DNA of 64,000 bases, taken from contig CANQTP010000005.1 of NCBI GenBank assembly GCA_947626755.1, positions 28,820 through 92,819 on the forward strand, in the 5' to 3' direction. Position numbers and translations under genes: made by a program. The notes under the pieces were generated by a model that worked only from the letters and a program-made list of their open reading frames with translations, was not told where the DNA came from and did not search any database. Shown one piece after another: positions 16,739 through 28,143 of the stretch (positions within the stretch are counted from its first letter, which is position 1; every line of letters begins with the position of its first letter). The stretch is from an uncultured Clostridia bacterium (GTDB taxonomy: Bacteria; Bacillota; Clostridia; Oscillospirales; Ruminococcaceae).

Positions 16739-17602
16739 CTATCTTCCGCTTTTCATCTTCCGATACTCCGACGGTGAAACACCAACGTGCTTATGAAACA
16801 GCCTGCTGAAATAAAGAGCGTTATCATATCCGACAGCCTCGGCAATTTCAGAAATATTGTATTCGGTGGTTTCCAGCAGACTTTGTGCGTTTGCCATTCG
16901 TAGGGAGAGGATATACTGCATCGGAGTAACCTTCAGAATTTGCTTGAAGCTTCGTATAAACCAACAGGTGCTCATATGACGTGACTCGGCGTATTCATCA
17001 ATGTTCAGAGGCTTGTTGTAATTTTCATTGAAATAATGGGTAGCACGATCAATCTCGTTCTGAATGTCGCTTCCCGATTTTTTTCCTTCTTTGATATAAC
17101 GGTTAATCATAATGAAGATATGGCGCAACGTAATCGCAATCAATTCCTCGTAATTCTGACGGCACAGTTGCAGCTCCTGAATAATCTGACGATACAGCCA
17201 CGCATAATCGGGAGAGTTTCCTGTATAGAACACGTTTTTATTATTCGGTATTTCGTAGTTATCCAGAATACCCTCTACCATTCGTCCCGTGAAATGCACC
17301 CAGTAAACCTCGGTTTTTTCGGGAGCATAATAATAGTAAAATTGTATCTCACCCGGTCGGAAAAGTACCATATTTCCCTCAGTTATGATTGTTTCTTTTC
17401 CCTGCAGACCATCAAAATAGAAATGTCCCTTGCCTTTGGCTATGTATAAAAGCTGATAGTCACGTCTGCCTGTGGGACGCTCCGTTGAAACAACAGGGCG
17501 GCTGTGCACACGATAATATCCGCAGCTTGTAACAACAAGTGATTTGCTTGTATCAACCATATCATTCAGAGAATTGTGTAAATACGCAACGTTTGTAAAC
17601 AT
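16739..17602 (-). CDS. AraC family transcriptional regulator
   Basis: A 287-residue regulator, divergent from the lac/gal genes. Residues 20-150 form a cupin-like sugar-binding domain (YYRVHSRPVVSTERPTGRRD, then VLFRPGEIQFYYYYAP). The C-terminal 100 residues hold two helix-turn-helix motifs (NIDEYAESRHMSTCWFIRSF; NISEIAEAVGYDNALYFSRL) and the AraC signature end HVGVSPSEYRK. Start at the second ATG (17602) because AGGAG lies eight bases before it but only two before the first (17608). By position it likely activates the operon starting at 17864 in response to lactose or a related sugar; the direct repeat TTTTGTATCA-TTTTGTGCAT (17660-17679) is a candidate binding site. Confidence 0.93.
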   Translation of the reverse strand: MFTNVAYLHNSLNDMVDTSKSLVVTSCGYYRVHSRPVVSTERPTGRRDYQLLYIAKGKGHFYFDGLQGKETIITEGNMVLFRPGEIQFYYYYAPEKTEVYWVHFTGRMVEGILDNYEIPNNKNVFYTGNSPDYAWLYRQIIQELQLCRQNYEELIAITLRHIFIMINRYIKEGKKSGSDIQNEIDRATHYFNENYNKPLNIDEYAESRHMSTCWFIRSFKQILKVTPMQYILSLRMANAQSLLETTEYNISEIAEAVGYDNALYFSRLFHKHVGVSPSEYRKMKSGR

Positions 17603-17699
17603 AACCATAACTCCTTTCGTTTTTATCAGTATAACATATTATAAGCTGAATTTCAATGCTTTTGTATCATTTTGTGCATATTTTAGTCTATTGTGTTTA

Positions 17700-17728
17700 T
17701 TGTTTACGCTTTAAAACCGTGTTAGAAT
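17700..17728 (+). promoter_or_regulatory. Candidate promoter of the lac/gal operon
   Basis: TTGTTT (17700-17705), 17-base spacer, TAGAAT (17723-17728). The weak -35 box fits an activator-dependent promoter, as expected for AraC control. The start codon of the transporter lies 136 bases downstream. Confidence 0.6.
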
Positions 17729-17743
17729 ATAATCAGGAAAAAC

Positions 17744-17822
17744 AAAGGCGCCTTTAAACGGAAACAGTATTCACCCGTTATGTGAGTGCTGCTTCGGTGC
17801 AAAACTCGAGACTTGCACCGAA
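17744..17822 (+). promoter_or_regulatory. Palindrome and hairpin in the lac/gal leader
   Basis: A perfect 12-bp palindrome AAAGGCGCCTTT (17744-17755) sits about 16 bases after the -10 box, and a perfect 10-bp hairpin TTCGGTGCAA / TTGCACCGAA (17793-17822, 10-base loop) follows with no T-run. The first may be an operator; the second may protect the 5' end of the mRNA. Confidence 0.5.
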
Positions 17823-17863
17823 ACTGAACAACAACAGTATTTTCTGTTAAAGGAGAGTTTTCT

Positions 17864-19300
17864 ATGGATAACAAGAAGTATCTTAAATGGTACAACAAAA
17901 TCGGCTATGGTTCAGGAGACGTTGCCGGTAACATTGTATACGCATTCTTATCATCATTCGTAATGATTTACCTTACCGATACAGCGGGACTTAACGCAGG
18001 TATCGTCGGAACTCTTATGATGGTATCAAAAATCTTTGACGGTGTATCAGACATATTTTTCGGTGCAATGATTGACAAGACAAAAACAAAAATGGGTAAA
18101 GCAAGACCCTGGATGCTCTGGCCTTATATCGGATGCAGCGTTGCACTGGCGGCAATCTTCGCAATTCCAGCGGAAATGGGTGATGTAGCAAAATATGCAT
18201 ATTTCTTTATTGCCTACACACTTCTTAATGCAGTATTCTTTACAGCAAACAATATCGCTTACGCAGCCCTTACAGCACTTGTTACAAAGAACGGCAACGA
18301 GCGTGTACAGCTTGGCTCAATCCGCTTTGTTTTCGCATTCGGCACAAGCCTTCTCATTCAAAGCATTACAGTAGGTGCAGTTGAGTACTTCGGCGGCGGT
18401 GCAGACGGCTGGAGAACAGTTGCAATCATTTATGCGATTGTCGGTCTCATTGTAAATACAATCTCTGTATTCTCCGTTAAGGAGCTTCCCGAAGATAAGC
18501 TTACAGACGAAAACCCTGTGGAGAAAGAAGCAGCAAAATTCTCAAGCGACTCCTATCCTGACTTTGATCTTGCAGAAAACGCATGTCCAAAGGAAAAGAA
18601 GGAAGAAAAGTACTGCTTTGTTAAGGCAATGAAAATGCTGTTCACAAACAAGTTCTACATTATGATATGTATAATCTATATCTGCTGTCATCTCTATTCC
18701 TCAATGATTAGTATGGGCGTATTCTATATGACTTATGTTCTCGGCGACGCAGATATGCTCGGTACATTCTCTGCTTTCATCAACATTCCTATGATGTGTG
18801 GCTTACTTGCAACACCGTTCCTTGTAAAGAAGCTGGGCGGTATGTATAAGCTGAATTTCACAGGCTATCTTATTGCAACAATCGCAAGAGCATTAGTAAT
18901 CGTTGGCGGATATATCGGAAATCTTCCTATGATGCTGATATTTACAGCGATTGCCGCAATCGGTATGAGTCCTATGCAGGGCGACCTTAACGCACTTATC
19001 GCTGCTTGCTCCGATTATACCTACCGTACAACAGGCAAGCGTATCGACGGTACAATGTATTCCTGCTCATCTCTCGGCGTTAAAATCGGCTGTGGTATCG
19101 GTACAGCGCTTACAGGCTGGCTCCTTGCTGCAGGTAATTATGTTGCAAACGCACCTGTTCAGCCCGATTCCTGTATCAATATGCTGAACCTGATGTATCT
19201 CTGGTTACCTATGATTTTCAATCTCATTATAACAATAGTTCTGTCAAGACTGACAGTTGAAAAGGCAAACGAAGACTGGGACAAGGCTCACAGCAACTAA
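17864..19300 (+). CDS. GPH family sugar:cation symporter (lactose/galactoside uptake)
   Basis: A 478-residue, 12-helix transporter of the GPH (MelB/LacS) family. Signature parts: KIGYGSGDVAGNIVYAFLSS at residues 11-30, DGVSDIFFGAMIDKTKTKMG with the conserved DxxxDxxxG-like loop near 58-77, and KARPWMLW following. No C-terminal PTS EIIA domain is present, unlike LacS. It is first in an operon with lacZ, 12 bases before it, so lactose or galactosides are the likely substrate; cation coupling is inferred from the family. Ribosome site AAAGGAGAGTTTTCT. Confidence 0.93.
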   Translation: MDNKKYLKWYNKIGYGSGDVAGNIVYAFLSSFVMIYLTDTAGLNAGIVGTLMMVSKIFDGVSDIFFGAMIDKTKTKMGKARPWMLWPYIGCSVALAAIFAIPAEMGDVAKYAYFFIAYTLLNAVFFTANNIAYAALTALVTKNGNERVQLGSIRFVFAFGTSLLIQSITVGAVEYFGGGADGWRTVAIIYAIVGLIVNTISVFSVKELPEDKLTDENPVEKEAAKFSSDSYPDFDLAENACPKEKKEEKYCFVKAMKMLFTNKFYIMICIIYICCHLYSSMISMGVFYMTYVLGDADMLGTFSAFINIPMMCGLLATPFLVKKLGGMYKLNFTGYLIATIARALVIVGGYIGNLPMMLIFTAIAAIGMSPMQGDLNALIAACSDYTYRTTGKRIDGTMYSCSSLGVKIGCGIGTALTGWLLAAGNYVANAPVQPDSCINMLNLMYLWLPMIFNLIITIVLSRLTVEKANEDWDKAHSN

Positions 19301-22267
<2,967 letters not shown>

Positions 22268-22286
22268 TATCATAGGAGATGATTTT

Positions 22287-23573
22287 ATGAATATTACCGA
22301 TACTTTACAGAGTATTGAAAACAATGAATTTACAAAAGTCTTTTCAGAGCTTTATGGTACAGACGATGACACTATGACATATCAGAAACAGCGCTATCTT
22401 GACGCAGTAAGCAGCTTTGCAAAGCTGTATCCCGGCAGAAAGGATATCCGTATCTTCTCCGCATCCGGCAGAACTGAAATCGGAGGCAACCACACCGACC
22501 ACCAGCACGGCTGCGTGCTGGCGGCGGCTGTAAATCTTGATGCTATCGGCGTTGTAGCCTTTCACAATGACGGAGTTATCCGCATTAAATCCGAGGGATA
22601 TAATCCTTTCACTGTGAATCTGAGCGATATTTCCGTTCAATCGGGTAATACAGGCACAGCCGCAATCGTAAGCGGTATAGCGACAAGATTTATGGATATG
22701 GGTGTTAAAATCGGCGGTTTTGATTTATATTGCACCTCTGACGTAATCTGCGGAAGCGGAATTTCTTCATCAGCCGCTTTTGAAACGCTGATTGGTACAA
22801 TAATAGATACCTATTATAACGATAATAAGGCAGGAGCAGTTGAAATCGCAAAAATCGGACAGTTTGCCGAAAATGTTTATTTTGGCAAGAACAGCGGTCT
22901 TATGGACCAGATGGTTTCTTCTGTGGGAGGCTTGGTGTTCATCGACTTTTCAGATACGGAGCAGCCAAAGGTTGAAAGCTTCAGCTGTGATTTTGAGGAA
23001 TACGGCTACTGCCTGTGCATTACCGATACAAAGAGCAGTCACGCTGACCTTACTGATGATTATACCGCAATCAGAAATGAGATGGAGAATATTGCAAAGC
23101 ATTTCGGCAAGACCCATCTGAGATTTGTGAATGAGCTTTTATTTTACAATGAAATTCCGAAGCTCCGTGAAACCTGTTCTGATAGAGCAATAATCCGAGC
23201 AACGCATTTCTTTGAGGAAAACAATCGTGCAAAATTTGAAGCTTCTGCTTTGAAAGATGGAAACTTTGAATACTTCCTTGAGCTTGTAAGGCAGTCGGGA
23301 CGTTCTTCAGAAGCGTATCTTCAGAATCATTATTCCTGCTCCGACCCTGAAAATCAGGCAATAACCCTTGCTGTTATGCTCAGCAGAAGATTTCTTGGCA
23401 ATAGCGGAGCAGTAAGAGTACACGGCGGCGGTTTTGCAGGAACAATTCAGGCATTCGTTCCCGTTGGTCTTGTTGATGACTATATCAATGAAATGAACAG
23501 GATTTTCGGAGAAAAATCTTGTACAAAAATGAAAATCCGTCCCGTAGGCGGTGTAGAGATTACTAAGGAGTGA
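22287..23573 (+). CDS. galK: Galactokinase
   Basis: A 428-residue GHMP-family kinase that phosphorylates galactose at C1, the first Leloir step. Motif 1 is GRTEIGGNHTDHQHG (near residue 60-75), motif 2 the ATP-binding CGSGISSSAAFE (near 155), motif 3 HGGGFAGTIQAFV (near 380). ATG 22287 is chosen because AGGAGATGATTTT precedes it; an upstream in-frame ATG at 22242 overlaps lacZ and lacks a ribosome site. Longer than E. coli GalK (382), with an N-terminal extension of about 45 residues, as seen in Bacillota relatives. Confidence 0.95.
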   Translation: MNITDTLQSIENNEFTKVFSELYGTDDDTMTYQKQRYLDAVSSFAKLYPGRKDIRIFSASGRTEIGGNHTDHQHGCVLAAAVNLDAIGVVAFHNDGVIRIKSEGYNPFTVNLSDISVQSGNTGTAAIVSGIATRFMDMGVKIGGFDLYCTSDVICGSGISSSAAFETLIGTIIDTYYNDNKAGAVEIAKIGQFAENVYFGKNSGLMDQMVSSVGGLVFIDFSDTEQPKVESFSCDFEEYGYCLCITDTKSSHADLTDDYTAIRNEMENIAKHFGKTHLRFVNELLFYNEIPKLRETCSDRAIIRATHFFEENNRAKFEASALKDGNFEYFLELVRQSGRSSEAYLQNHYSCSDPENQAITLAVMLSRRFLGNSGAVRVHGGGFAGTIQAFVPVGLVDDYINEMNRIFGEKSCTKMKIRPVGGVEITKE

Positions 23574-23577
23574 TTTT

Positions 23578-24567
23578 ATGGCTATTCTGGTACTTGGCGG
23601 AGCAGGCTATATCGGCTCACATACCGCACTTGAACTTGTAAAAGCAGGAAACGAAGTTGTTATAGCAGATAATCTTGTTACGGGATATCGTAAGGCGATT
23701 CCCGAAGGGGCAAAATTCTATGAAGGCGACCTCCGTGATTTTGACTTCCTCAACAAGCTTTTTCAGCAGGAGAAAATCGACGCTGTAATTCACTTTGCGG
23801 CTTACTCCCTCGTTGGCGAGAGCGTTACAAATCCGCTGAAATATTACGACAACAATCTTTATGGCACTAAAGTGCTTCTCGAAGCAATGGTGAAGAACAA
23901 TGTGGGCAAAATCGTGTTCTCATCAACAGCCGCTACATACGGCGAGCCTGAGAATATTCCTATTCTTGAAACCGACAGAACCTGTCCGACAAACCCATAT
24001 GGCGAAACAAAACTTGCTATGGAAAAAATGTTTAAGTGGACAGCAGAGGCTCATGGTCTGAGATATGTTTCACTCCGTTACTTCAACGCTTGCGGTGCTG
24101 ATGAAAGCAGCATAATCGGCGAGGCACACAACCCTGAAAGCCACCTCATTCCGCTTATTCTTCAAGTGCCAAACGGCAAGCGTGAAACAATCTCCATTTA
24201 TGGAACTGACTACGATACACCTGACGGAACTTGTATCCGTGACTATATCCACGTTACCGACCTTGCACAGGCCCATATTCTTGCTGTGCAGTATCTCAAT
24301 AACGGCGGCAAGAGCGACATTTTCAACCTCGGCAACGGCGTAGGCTACTCCGTTCGTGAGGTAATCGAAACCGCAAGAAAGGTTACGGGACACCCGATTC
24401 CTGCAACTGAAACTTCAAGGCGTGCAGGCGACCCTGCAAGACTTGTCGCATCCAGCGAAAAAGCAAAATCCGTTCTCGGCTGGAAGCCTGTTCACGACAG
24501 CCTTGAAGAAATCATTGCAAGTGCTTGGAACTGGCACAAGAATCATCCGAATGGTTATGACGAATAA
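23578..24567 (+). CDS. galE: UDP-glucose 4-epimerase
   Basis: A 329-residue short-chain dehydrogenase that interconverts UDP-galactose and UDP-glucose with bound NAD. The N-terminal Rossmann motif is LGGAGYIGSHTALELVKAG, the catalytic Ser/Thr lies in FSSTAATYGEP and the YxxxK pair in NPYGETKLAMEK. Length is standard. It starts four bases after galK with AAGGAGTGATTTT upstream, so it is co-transcribed and probably coupled. Confidence 0.97.
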   Translation: MAILVLGGAGYIGSHTALELVKAGNEVVIADNLVTGYRKAIPEGAKFYEGDLRDFDFLNKLFQQEKIDAVIHFAAYSLVGESVTNPLKYYDNNLYGTKVLLEAMVKNNVGKIVFSSTAATYGEPENIPILETDRTCPTNPYGETKLAMEKMFKWTAEAHGLRYVSLRYFNACGADESSIIGEAHNPESHLIPLILQVPNGKRETISIYGTDYDTPDGTCIRDYIHVTDLAQAHILAVQYLNNGGKSDIFNLGNGVGYSVREVIETARKVTGHPIPATETSRRAGDPARLVASSEKAKSVLGWKPVHDSLEEIIASAWNWHKNHPNGYDE

Positions 24568-24581
24568 TAGGGGGCGAAAGT

Positions 24582-26078
24582 ATGATTTGCAATGATGTAC
24601 AAAAGCTTATTGACTATGCAATAAAAAAGGAGCTTATAACAAACGACGATATCTATGTTGTCCGCAATCAGCTTATGGAAGCATTGAAGCTTACCGATTG
24701 GGAGGAGAATTTGTCGGAATGTTCAGATGAAACTATTGATGAAATTCTTGCTCCGCTGGTGAAGTACGCTTGCGAAAAAGAAATAATCAGCGACACGTCG
24801 AACTCCCATGACTTATTTGATACAAAGCTTATGGGTATTCTTACTCCAATGCCCAGAGAGGTCGTTGCAGAATTCAACAAGCGTTACACAGCAAATCCAA
24901 AGGAAGCTACCGACTGGTATTTCGATTTCAGCAAGAAGCTGAACTATGTACGTGCAGGACGAATTGAGAAAGACCTGAAATGGACTTATGACTGCGAGTA
25001 CGGCAGGATTGACATTACAATAAATTGCTCCAAGCCCGAAAAAGACCCCCGTGACATTGCTGCGGCAAAAACACAGAAAGTGTCAGCTTATCCTGAATGT
25101 CAGCTCTGTCCTGAAAATGCAGGCTTCGCTGGTCACGCAACACACCCTGCAAGACAAAATCTTCGTCCCGTTCCTTTAACCGTGAACAATGAAAAATGGC
25201 AGTTGCAGTATTCGCCTTACGGTTATTACAACGAACATTGTATTGTGTTTAACGAAAAACATATCCCGATGAAAATTGATGATGAGGTGTTTGAAAAGCT
25301 GTTTGATATTGTGGATTATCTTCCGCACTATTTTGTAGGCTCGAATGCGGATTTGCCGATTGTCGGCGGCTCGATTTTAAGTCACGAACATTTTCAGGGC
25401 GGAAATTACACCTTTGCAATGGCAAAAGCACCCATTGAAACCGAGTTTGAAGTAAAGGCTTACCCAGCTGTAAAAGCAGGGATTGTGAAATGGCCTATGT
25501 CGGTTATCCGTGTTGCGTCCGAGGACAGAAAGCAGCTGTCGGAATGCTGTGCTGATATTCTTGCCAAATGGAGAGGGTACTCCGATGAAGGCGTGTTCAT
25601 CTTTGCTGAAACAGATGGAGAACCGCACAACACAATTACTCCTATTGCAAGAAAAAACGGCAATGTTTACGAGTGCGATCTCGTACTCAGAAACAATATC
25701 ACGACAGAGGAACGTCCTCTTGGCGTATATCATCCAAATCCGTCGCTTCATCATATCAAGAAAGAAAACATCGGTCTGATTGAGGTTATGGGACTTGCAG
25801 TTCTTCCTGCAAGACTTGCAAAGGAAATAAATATGCTTGAAACAGCAATGCTTAATAAGGAGAACCTTTATAACTACCCTGAACTGACACAGCACGCTGA
25901 ATGGGCAGAGAATATTTTAAAGCGTTATCCCGATTTCAGCAAAGAAAATGCGAGAGCAATTCTGGAACAGGAAATTGGTAAAGTCTTTCTGGAAGTTCTT
26001 GAGGATGCTGGTGTGTTCAAAAGGAATGAGAACGGACAAAAAGCATTTAAGGAATTTATTACAAGCATCAATGAATAA
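24582..26078 (+). CDS. galT: UDP-glucose--hexose-1-phosphate uridylyltransferase (class II)
   Basis: A 498-residue GalT of the long Bacillota type (GalT class II), transferring UMP from UDP-glucose to galactose-1-phosphate. Visible: CQLCPENAGFAGHATHPARQ, a cysteine-rich segment of the class, PYGYYNEHCIVFNEKHIPM, and the SHEHFQGGNYTF histidine motif (near residue 265-276). It follows galE by 14 bases (GGGGGCGAAAGT ribosome site) and is the last operon gene; a hairpin follows the stop. Confidence 0.95.
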   Translation: MICNDVQKLIDYAIKKELITNDDIYVVRNQLMEALKLTDWEENLSECSDETIDEILAPLVKYACEKEIISDTSNSHDLFDTKLMGILTPMPREVVAEFNKRYTANPKEATDWYFDFSKKLNYVRAGRIEKDLKWTYDCEYGRIDITINCSKPEKDPRDIAAAKTQKVSAYPECQLCPENAGFAGHATHPARQNLRPVPLTVNNEKWQLQYSPYGYYNEHCIVFNEKHIPMKIDDEVFEKLFDIVDYLPHYFVGSNADLPIVGGSILSHEHFQGGNYTFAMAKAPIETEFEVKAYPAVKAGIVKWPMSVIRVASEDRKQLSECCADILAKWRGYSDEGVFIFAETDGEPHNTITPIARKNGNVYECDLVLRNNITTEERPLGVYHPNPSLHHIKKENIGLIEVMGLAVLPARLAKEINMLETAMLNKENLYNYPELTQHAEWAENILKRYPDFSKENARAILEQEIGKVFLEVLEDAGVFKRNENGQKAFKEFITSINE

Positions 26079-26082
26079 AACA

Positions 26083-26114
26083 AGAGCAGTACCGCAATTA
26101 AGCGATACTGCTCT
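26083..26114 (+). terminator. Terminator of the lac/gal operon
   Basis: A perfect 9-bp stem AGAGCAGTA / TACTGCTCT five bases after the galT stop, 14-base loop, followed by a weak T-rich run (GTCTGTTTATA). Confidence 0.65.
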
Positions 26115-26285
26115 GTCTGTTTATACATTAGCCACCGTTTAGTCAATAACCATTAGTATTTTGGAATACTTCTGTATGGTCATCGCCATAAATGTAGAGC
26201 CTTTTGCTATGTCCTCAGACGAACGGAAATGCCCCTCAGCACCTTTCAAGCCTGCGGAGCGGAAAACTATAACCACCTGAAAAGA

Positions 26286-26327
26286 AAAGACCTGAGAAAT
26301 GCTTGTATGAGCAATTCTCAGGTCTTT
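26286..26327. terminator. Strong hairpin before the truncated phosphoesterase
   Basis: A perfect 13-bp stem AAAGACCTGAGAA / TTCTCAGGTCTTT with an inner TGCT/AGCA pair. It has A's on one side and T's on the other, so it could end transcription in both directions. It lies in the 260-base gap after galT, where no gene is visible. Confidence 0.6.
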
Positions 26328-26339
26328 GTCTGCTATTCA

Positions 26340-27161
26340 GGCAGTTATTTCGTTGCACGCCATAATGCCGATCTGAACCTCAGAGTAACGGAAAGCGAGT
26401 GTGTCATTAGACTTGTGGAATTTATGCGCAATACTGGCATTCCCTGGGCTTTCACCTACGGCAACCACGATACCGAGTCGCTTGCATCTGCAAACAAGCA
26501 GGATCTGAATGAGGTCTACAAATCGCTTTCCTTCAAGACCTCGGGCAATCTGCTTTACCCCTACACCCAGCCCGATGTTATGGGCAGGAAAAATCAGCTT
26601 ATCGAGATACGAAACTCCGACGGCACGCTGAACACGTGGCTTTTCATGATTGACTCAAACGCCTACACGGGCGAGGGCATCAACGTTTATGATTATATCC
26701 ACGACGATCAGGTGGACTGGTATGCCGATGAGGTCAGTAGAATGAATGCCGAGGCAGGCCACACGGTAAATTCAATGGTGTTCTTCCATATCCCATTGCA
26801 GGAGTACAAGACCGCAACAGAGCTATATCTGGACGGCAGCGACGAGGTTACATACTTCTACGGTGAGAATCCCGGTGACCACGGCGGTATCACCAACGAT
26901 CTTGTGTGCTGTTCGGACTATCCCAGCAAAATGTTCGATACCGCACTTGAGCTTGGCAGCACATCGGGATTCTTCTGCGGCCACGACCACTACAACAATG
27001 CGTCAATCGAATACAAGGGTATTCGCCTGACCTACGGCATGAGCATTGATTATCTTGCAATGCCGGGCATTGAAAAGGAAACAAAACAGCGTGGTGCGGA
27101 GCTGATAACATACACGCTGACAGTTCGTGGGAGTCTGAGCAGATACCGCTGGAGTCCATAA
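26340..27161 (+). pseudogene. 5'-truncated calcineurin-like metallophosphoesterase
   Basis: The frame from about 26340 to 27161 encodes the middle and end of a secreted-type metallophosphoesterase: GIPWAFTYGNHDTES (metal-binding GNHD), then MVFFHIPLQEY and SGFFCGHDHYNN (GHDH). The first metal site (DxH) and GDN motif that should come earlier are missing; upstream bases hold a hairpin and no homologous coding. An ATG at 26229 gives an open frame, but its first 35-40 residues run through the hairpin and are unlikely to be real. Probably non-functional, left after a deletion or insertion next to the lac operon. Confidence 0.7.
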
Positions 27162-27167
27162 CATGAC

Positions 27168-27208
27168 AAAAAGCAGATGCTTTCTACTGTGAAAGCATCT
27201 GCTTTTTT
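27168..27208 (+). terminator. Strong intrinsic terminator
   Basis: A perfect 17-bp stem (AAAAAGCAGATGCTTTC paired with GAAAGCATCTGCTTTTT) with a 6-base loop and a T-run, six bases after the phosphoesterase stop. It works on either strand. Confidence 0.9.
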
Positions 27209-27298
27209 ATAGCCTGCTGTAAAGGAATTGAATATAGTAGTTTGGAAAACTTCTATATGAGCGCAATTCTTATCAGACGATACGCTATGCAGAAAGAC

Positions 27299-27340
27299 AG
27301 GACTATGCCTTCTGTACACATTTACAGAGGACATAGTCCT
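27299..27340. terminator. Imperfect hairpin in the debris zone
   Basis: AGGACTATG / CATAGTCCT outer stem with mismatch and an inner CTGTA/TACAG stem, T-rich after it (TATCTT). Probably a terminator remnant. Confidence 0.4.
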
Positions 27341-27374
27341 TATCTTATGTTACTATATATCGAAATATGACTGC

Positions 27375-27683
27375 TTGATCTCGCCTGTATCCATTAAATG
27401 CTGTTTCCGAGAAAAGCTATGTAAAACAGCTTATCAAGCACCGTCATTTTGGCAGAAATACGGTCTTGATTGCATAAGTTACTGTTGGATAAACAATGAT
27501 TATTGTATTTCTGATCTTGATTTCAAAAATCAACGCATAACATTCCAATTTCGTTATGCAAATAAACGCCCCGTTAATGTTGATATTCCAGACTGTATAT
27601 CAAATAGGCGTATTCCCCTTAAAGCAAAATATGAACTTGAAAATTTTTATCAATATCTGATAAAGAAGTACAATCTGAAATAA
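27375..27683 (+). CDS. Unrecognised small protein or gene remnant
   Basis: An open frame of 102 codons from TTG 27375 without a convincing ribosome site. The middle and end look protein-like (FWQKYGLDCISYCWINND, LKAKYELENFYQYLIKKYNL), with aromatic and basic residues. No family recognised. It sits among truncated genes between the sugar operon and the second ICE, so it may be the 3' part of a broken gene. Confidence 0.35.
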   Translation: MISPVSIKCCFREKLCKTAYQAPSFWQKYGLDCISYCWINNDYCISDLDFKNQRITFQFRYANKRPVNVDIPDCISNRRIPLKAKYELENFYQYLIKKYNLK

Positions 27684-27739
27684 TAATCACAAACGGCGAT
27701 ATTCAATTGAAATGTTTCATCATTTGATGTAGAAACAAA

Positions 27740-27762
27740 GAAATTCCCCAATGGGGAATTTC
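27740..27762 (+). repeat. ATTCCCCAATGGGGAAT palindrome, copy 1 (intergenic)
   Basis: Core at 27743-27759 inside a 23-bp perfect inverted repeat GAAATTCCCCA-A-TGGGGAATTTC. First of six identical cores in the second element; this one is non-coding and close to its left boundary. Confidence 0.9.
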
Positions 27763-27775
27763 TAAAAATTTACAG

Positions 27776-27850
27776 TTACCACACGAGATTTGCCATAATT
27801 CTCTTGTGATCGGAGAGCGATTTTTCTACATTCCAAGTCGCGATCTTCAT
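27776..27850 (-). pseudogene. 5' remnant of an endonuclease/exonuclease/phosphatase gene
   Basis: A 24-codon frame MKIATWNVEKSLSDHKRIMA then NLVW and stop. MKIATWNVEKS is the typical start of EEP-superfamily nucleases; the rest of the gene is gone. A GAAGGTG ribosome site and a perfect promoter lie upstream, showing that the 5' end of a once-complete gene is preserved. Confidence 0.65.
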
Positions 27851-27872
27851 ATATTCACCTTCAATTATAACA

Positions 27873-27901
27873 ATTATAGCACATTTCAATCCCATTGTCA
27901 A
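27873..27901 (-). promoter_or_regulatory. Consensus promoter of the EEP remnant
   Basis: On the minus strand: TTGACA (27901-27896), 17-base spacer, TATAAT (27878-27873); both hexamers match the sigma70/sigmaA consensus exactly. It now drives only a 24-codon remnant and whatever lies to the left. Confidence 0.85.
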
Positions 27902-27970
27902 ACTAATGTTTCATTTTTGAATTGTGATATAGGGTATATGCGTTTATAAATAATTTACAAAATGTTTTAG

Positions 27971-28041
27971 CACGTTTAATAATTGAATATATTATTAACG
28001 TGAAATAAATCTAAATAAACCTAAATAAATCTAAATAAACC
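27971..28041 (+). repeat. AT-rich inverted repeat and 20-bp direct repeats
   Basis: An imperfect inverted repeat (CACGTTTAATAAT / ATTATTAACGTG, 27971-28002) is followed by two tandem copies of AAATAAATCTAAATAAACCT (28003-28022, 28023-28041; the second lacks the last base), each itself made of two near-identical ten-base units. It lies in the 460-base gap 27684-28143 upstream of the first gene of the second ICE. Such iteron-like arrays can be origins, oriT or regulator sites; which one is unknown. Confidence 0.6.
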
Positions 28042-28102
28042 AATATAACCTTTTTACCTTGATTTATGCCTTTTTGGTTGACAATTCCTCCAAAATCGTT
28101 TG

Positions 28103-28111
28103 TGGTATAAT
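28103..28111 (+). promoter_or_regulatory. Extended -10 promoter of the second ICE
   Basis: TGGTATAAT (TGn plus perfect -10) 32 bases before the GTG of the lipoprotein gene. A TTGACA at 28078-28083 is 22 bases from the -10, too far for a normal -35, so the extended -10 is probably what counts. Confidence 0.55.
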
Positions 28112-28143
28112 GGAGATACAACAAACGAAAAGGAGTGTTCACG

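Noticed and set aside
17696..17712. A possible catabolite-response (cre) site over the lac promoter.
   Set aside because: Too many mismatches to the TGWAANCGNTNWCA pattern.
26229..26340. The ATG at 26229 as start of a full phosphoesterase.
   Set aside because: The first codons pass through a terminator-like hairpin and show no phosphoesterase motifs; the gene is better read as 5' truncated.
28078..28111. TTGACA and TATAAT upstream of the second ICE as a full consensus promoter.
   Set aside because: The spacer is 22 bases; only the extended -10 is kept.
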